7,796 nt of DNA from Bacteroidota bacterium. GTDB lineage: Bacteria; Bacteroidota; Ignavibacteria; UBA10030; UBA8401. Below are positions 5,762 to 7,796 of this stretch, one piece after another. A program made the position numbers and the translations under genes. How positions within the stretch are numbered: position 1 is the stretch's first letter; every line of letters starts with the position of its first letter. The stretch is from the NCBI GenBank assembly GCA_030824295.1, contig JAVBYA010000222.1:1-7796 (forward strand). The letters run 5' to 3'. Under the pieces are notes generated by a model. It was given only the letters and a program-made list of their open reading frames with translations, did not search any database and had not been told where the DNA came from.

Positions 5762-5785
5762 AACTCCGCCTTGAAAGGCGGAGTT
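5762..5785. repeat. Right outer hairpin of the transposase element
   Basis: AACTCCGCC (5762-5770) pairs with GGCGGAGTT (5777-5785) around TTGAAA, a 9-bp stem. It has the same CTCCGCC core as the left hairpin but a different loop (TTGAAA rather than TT within the longer left stem). It lies 37 bases past the purK stop codon and could weakly terminate or stabilise purK mRNA; only a short T-run follows on the - strand. Confidence 0.85.
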
Positions 5786-5822
5786 AACAGTTTCTTGAGA
5801 TATAAAAAACAACCATTGGAAA

Positions 5823-6959
5823 TTACAGACTGATCTCTGCTTCCAATGCCGTCGCTTCTTTCAGTATCTTCTTCAGATTGTCGCCGGTAATGGTGATGTG
5901 TCCCATCTTTCGTCCGGTTCTGGACCCTTCCTTGCCGTAGATATGCAGGTGCATCTCCGGATGCTTCAGCGCAGCACGGTACACTTCCATCCGCTTTTGC
6001 GGAAACGGCTTGCCGAGCAGATTGATCATCACCGCATACGGCCGTACCATCGCGGTCGAACCGAGCGGCAATTCCATCACCGCGCGGATGTGGTTCTCGA
6101 ACTGCGAAGTGACGCATCCTTCGATGGTATAGTGTCCTGAGTTGTGCGGACGGGGGGCCATTTCGTTCACGATGATCGTCCCTTTCTCGGTCAGGAACAT
6201 CTCCACGCCGAAGATGCCGAAACCGTTCACCGCTTTCACCGCATCCACAGCGATCTTCACCGCCCGTTTGGCGACCGCTGCCGGGATCTGGGCCGGTGCG
6301 ATCACCGTGTGACAGATATGGTTCTTCTGAATGGTCTGAACGACCGGATACGTCTTGGTCTCCTGAGTGGTCCGAACGACCATCACGGCCAGTTCCATCG
6401 TGAAATGTACGAACGATTCCGCCATCAGATTATCATGTCGATTGGAAAGGTGGCGCACTGCCTCGCGCAGTGATTGTTCTGAATCCACCATTGCATTCCC
6501 GTACCCATCGTATCCCATCTTCCGTGATTTCAGCACGAACGGCCCGCCGAGTTTTTTGGTGATGGCCGAATAGGTGTCATCGTCGTGCACTTCCAGAAAG
6601 GCCGGAACGGGGATCTTCTTCTTCTTCAGCGTCTGCTTCTGCAGTAATTTATCCTGGATGAGGGCAATGGTGCCGGAAGAGGGGAAGACCTTCTTTCCAA
6701 GCTGCTCGATGCTCTCTATCCGGTGATGGTCCACGAATTCGTTCTCCAGCGTCACAACATCGCAATGGGAGGCAAACGAGTGCAGGGTCAGGTGGTCATC
6801 CACCCAGCCGATCGTTTCGTGATGCGTCAGTTGCCCGGCAGGGGAGCGCATCTCCTTGTCCATGATGGAGATATCGAAACCGAGACGCGATGCTGCAAGC
6901 GTGGACATCTTTGCCAATTGTCCGCCGCCGAGGATGCCTATACAGATCTTTTTGGACAT
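5823..6959 (-). CDS. purK: 5-(carboxyamino)imidazole ribonucleotide synthase (ATP-grasp)
   Basis: PurK uses ATP and bicarbonate to convert AIR into N5-CAIR, the substrate of PurE, in the cytoplasm. The 378-residue protein has the usual length and order of ATP-grasp elements: GILGGGQLAKM (8-18) in the N-terminal subdomain, TLENEFVD (70-77), QDKLLQK (102-108), the glycine loop KMGYDGYGN (147-155), ESFVHF...EL (181-190), FGVEMF (250-255), the metal and phosphate-binding NEMAPRPHNSGHYT (265-278), and RKMGHIT near the C-terminus (350-356). The start is set at ATG 6959 because MSKKICIGILGGGQL is the normal family N-terminus; the frame stays open upstream to ATG 7118, but that extension crosses a perfect palindrome and has no family support. 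No clear ribosome binding site precedes the chosen ATG. purE lies downstream on the same strand, separated by the transposase element. Confidence 0.95.
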   Translation of the reverse strand: MSKKICIGILGGGQLAKMSTLAASRLGFDISIMDKEMRSPAGQLTHHETIGWVDDHLTLHSFASHCDVVTLENEFVDHHRIESIEQLGKKVFPSSGTIALIQDKLLQKQTLKKKKIPVPAFLEVHDDDTYSAITKKLGGPFVLKSRKMGYDGYGNAMVDSEQSLREAVRHLSNRHDNLMAESFVHFTMELAVMVVRTTQETKTYPVVQTIQKNHICHTVIAPAQIPAAVAKRAVKIAVDAVKAVNGFGIFGVEMFLTEKGTIIVNEMAPRPHNSGHYTIEGCVTSQFENHIRAVMELPLGSTAMVRPYAVMINLLGKPFPQKRMEVYRAALKHPEMHLHIYGKEGSRTGRKMGHITITGDNLKKILKEATALEAEISL

Positions 6960-6988
6960 GGAACCGGAAGGATAAGCGAAAATGAAAT

Positions 6989-7010
6989 GTCGGACCGACA
7001 TCGGTCCGAC
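6989..7010. promoter_or_regulatory. Perfect 10-bp-arm dyad upstream of purK (candidate operator)
   Basis: GTCGGACCGA (6989-6998) and TCGGTCCGAC (7001-7010) are exact reverse complements with a CA centre. The dyad begins 29 bases before the purK start codon and lies in the 157-base gap shared with the divergent membrane-protein gene. No T-run follows on either strand, so it is not a typical terminator. A repressor site or an RNA leader hairpin for purK are the likely readings; its position could affect both divergent genes. Confidence 0.6.
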
Positions 7011-7107
7011 AGAGGATTGAATTTCTGCGGTAAGATACTTGGAAATGGATGCATTAGCAAGATTTCGTTGGACCAGAAGCGGTTTTTCAGTATCATGGGC
7101 TTCATTC

Positions 7108-7111
7108 GGAG
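7108..7111 (+). promoter_or_regulatory. Ribosome binding site of the membrane-protein gene
   Basis: GGAG lies five bases before ATG 7117, within GGAGAACACATG, and supports that start. Confidence 0.6.
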
Positions 7112-7116
7112 AACAC

Positions 7117-7796
7117 ATGAACGCTGTCGTACCGCTCCCGCTCTATTATTCATTCCTCACATTGTCCGTTCTGACAACAGCCGTGATCATCGGTCATGGA
7201 CGGCATCTGCTGCCGGAGCGCCGTTCGCTCTGGATCGGTATGGCATTGTGGTTCATCGTGCAGTACCTTGCCGGCAAGCTTGGTTTCTTTGCGGATGGGA
7301 TCGGCGAGGTTCCGCCCCGCATCATGCTCTTCGTTGTACCGAATTTTGCACTGCTCATCTATCTTGCCTTCTCCGGACAGGGGAGTGCGCTCGCTGCTCC
7401 GTTCACACTATTCTTCCTGACCGCGGTGCAGTCGTTCCGTATCGGTGTGGAATTCGTTCTGTGGATGCTTGCCGATATCCAGCTGCTGCCGGATGTGATG
7501 AGCCTGGAAGGAAGGAATTTCGATATCGTGGTCGGTCTCACAGCACCGGTGATGGCGTATCTCATCATGAAAGGGAAGGCGTCAGACCGCCTGCTGATCG
7601 GATGGAATGTCGCCGGTCTCATCATCCTGACGAACGTGGTCCTGCACGGCATGCTGTCCGTGCCGGGGATCGAACTCATCCGGACGGAAGTGCCGAACTT
7701 CATCATCAGTTATGCGCCGTTCAATCTTCTGCCGGGCGTTCTTGTCCCGTTCGCATATCTGCTGCACATCCTGTCGCTGCGGAAACTCTTCGCAAA
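7117..7796 (+). CDS. Polytopic membrane protein of unknown function (5' part)
   Basis: The frame is open from ATG 7117 to the window end, giving 226 residues without a stop; the 3' end is missing. Seven hydrophobic stretches are seen at about residues 9-27, 37-54, 69-86, 95-120, 135-151, 160-180 and 205-221, so it is an inner-membrane protein with around seven helices and no cleavable signal. Two polar motifs stand out inside or beside the membrane: QSFRIGVE (105-112) and EGRNFDIVVGLTAP (131-144). The charged Arg and Glu within a helix and the NFD loop look like conserved functional residues, and the pattern recalls a conserved hypothetical family seen in Bacteroidota-type genomes; this is from memory, with no known function. 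It is transcribed away from purK, and the shared 157-base gap probably holds both promoters. Confidence 0.8.
   Translation, partial: MNAVVPLPLYYSFLTLSVLTTAVIIGHGRHLLPERRSLWIGMALWFIVQYLAGKLGFFADGIGEVPPRIMLFVVPNFALLIYLAFSGQGSALAAPFTLFFLTAVQSFRIGVEFVLWMLADIQLLPDVMSLEGRNFDIVVGLTAPVMAYLIMKGKASDRLLIGWNVAGLIILTNVVLHGMLSVPGIELIRTEVPNFIISYAPFNLLPGVLVPFAYLLHILSLRKLFA

Larger units (their letters stand above)
5233..5785 (-). mobile_element. IS200/RAYT-type element with paired two-part inverted ends
   Basis: About 553 bp made of outer hairpin, inner GGCTAAAGCCG motif, transposase gene, inverted inner motif and outer hairpin. Both ends read outward on their strand as GGCTAAAGCCG, then 22-23 bases beginning with an ATAT word, then CTCCGCC-loop-GGCGGAG. 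The exact element borders are not known, since Y1 elements make no target duplications; the repeat limits are used here. It lies between purK and purE in the same orientation as both. Confidence 0.75.

Noticed and set aside
5714..5812. N-terminal extension of the transposase from ATG 5812
   Set aside because: The extra 33 codons run through the right hairpin and inner motif and do not resemble the family; ATG 5713 gives the normal N-terminus.
6960..7118. N-terminal extension of purK from ATG 7118
   Set aside because: The added 53 residues have no PurK similarity and cross the perfect dyad and the divergent promoter region.
1..7796. tRNA, rRNA or prophage genes
   Set aside because: No cloverleaf with a CCA-type end, no rRNA-like stretch, and no phage structural or integrase gene was seen.

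Overview
The window reads as a chromosomal segment of an anaerobic or facultatively anaerobic Gram-negative bacterium that makes many multiheme c-type cytochromes. The mix of genes points to the FCB side of the tree (Ignavibacteriota/Bacteroidota-like): cytochrome lipoproteins with CX4CH hemes and a collagen-like linker, a CBM20-like secreted esterase, a small HUH transposase with paired hairpins, and a split purK/purE pair. That placement is an inference from gene content, not a phylogenetic result. Genes are moderately GC-rich; the transposase and the 1.77-2.04 kb intergenic stretch are clearly AT-rich.

Region 1 (1-3244, + strand) is a cytochrome cluster. The 3' part of a large cytochrome (11 CXXCH motifs in 285 residues) overlaps by one base the start of a second, lipid-anchored cytochrome (six CXXCH and one CX4CH). 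A strong intrinsic terminator follows. After an AT-rich gap of about 270 bases comes a third cytochrome lipoprotein (five CXXCH and one CX4CH), which carries seven collagen-like Gly-X-Y triplets directly after the lipobox. It ends in a very stable hairpin and then a classical terminator. At least 24 heme-binding motifs are visible, and two of the three proteins carry a lipobox. The likely theme is periplasmic or outer-membrane electron transfer, such as respiration on external acceptors, but no porin or metal reductase is visible to prove it.

Region 2 (3296-4432, + strand) encodes a secreted alpha/beta-hydrolase esterase with an N-terminal starch-binding-like domain. It converges on the purine genes. 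The 264-base gap between them (4433-4696) is filled with degenerate repeats: a CAGAY-rich array, four 14-bp tandem units, and an ATCTG-rich array that resembles the first array on the opposite strand.

Region 3 (4697-6959, - strand) holds purK and purE, the two-step bacterial route from AIR through N5-CAIR to CAIR. They are normally neighbours. Here they are separated by a small Y1 HUH transposase of the IS200/RAYT type, bounded by a symmetrical two-part inverted end structure: a CTCCGCC/GGCGGAG hairpin plus a GGCTAAAGCCG motif on each side. All three genes point the same way, so purE may depend on readthrough through the element.

Region 4 (6960-7796): a divergent control region with a perfect 10-bp-arm dyad separates purK from a + strand polytopic membrane protein of unknown function that runs off the window.

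The most interesting points are the transposase/hairpin module inside the purine locus, the 22-bp dyad upstream of purK, the inverted degenerate arrays, and the collagen-linked multiheme lipoprotein.
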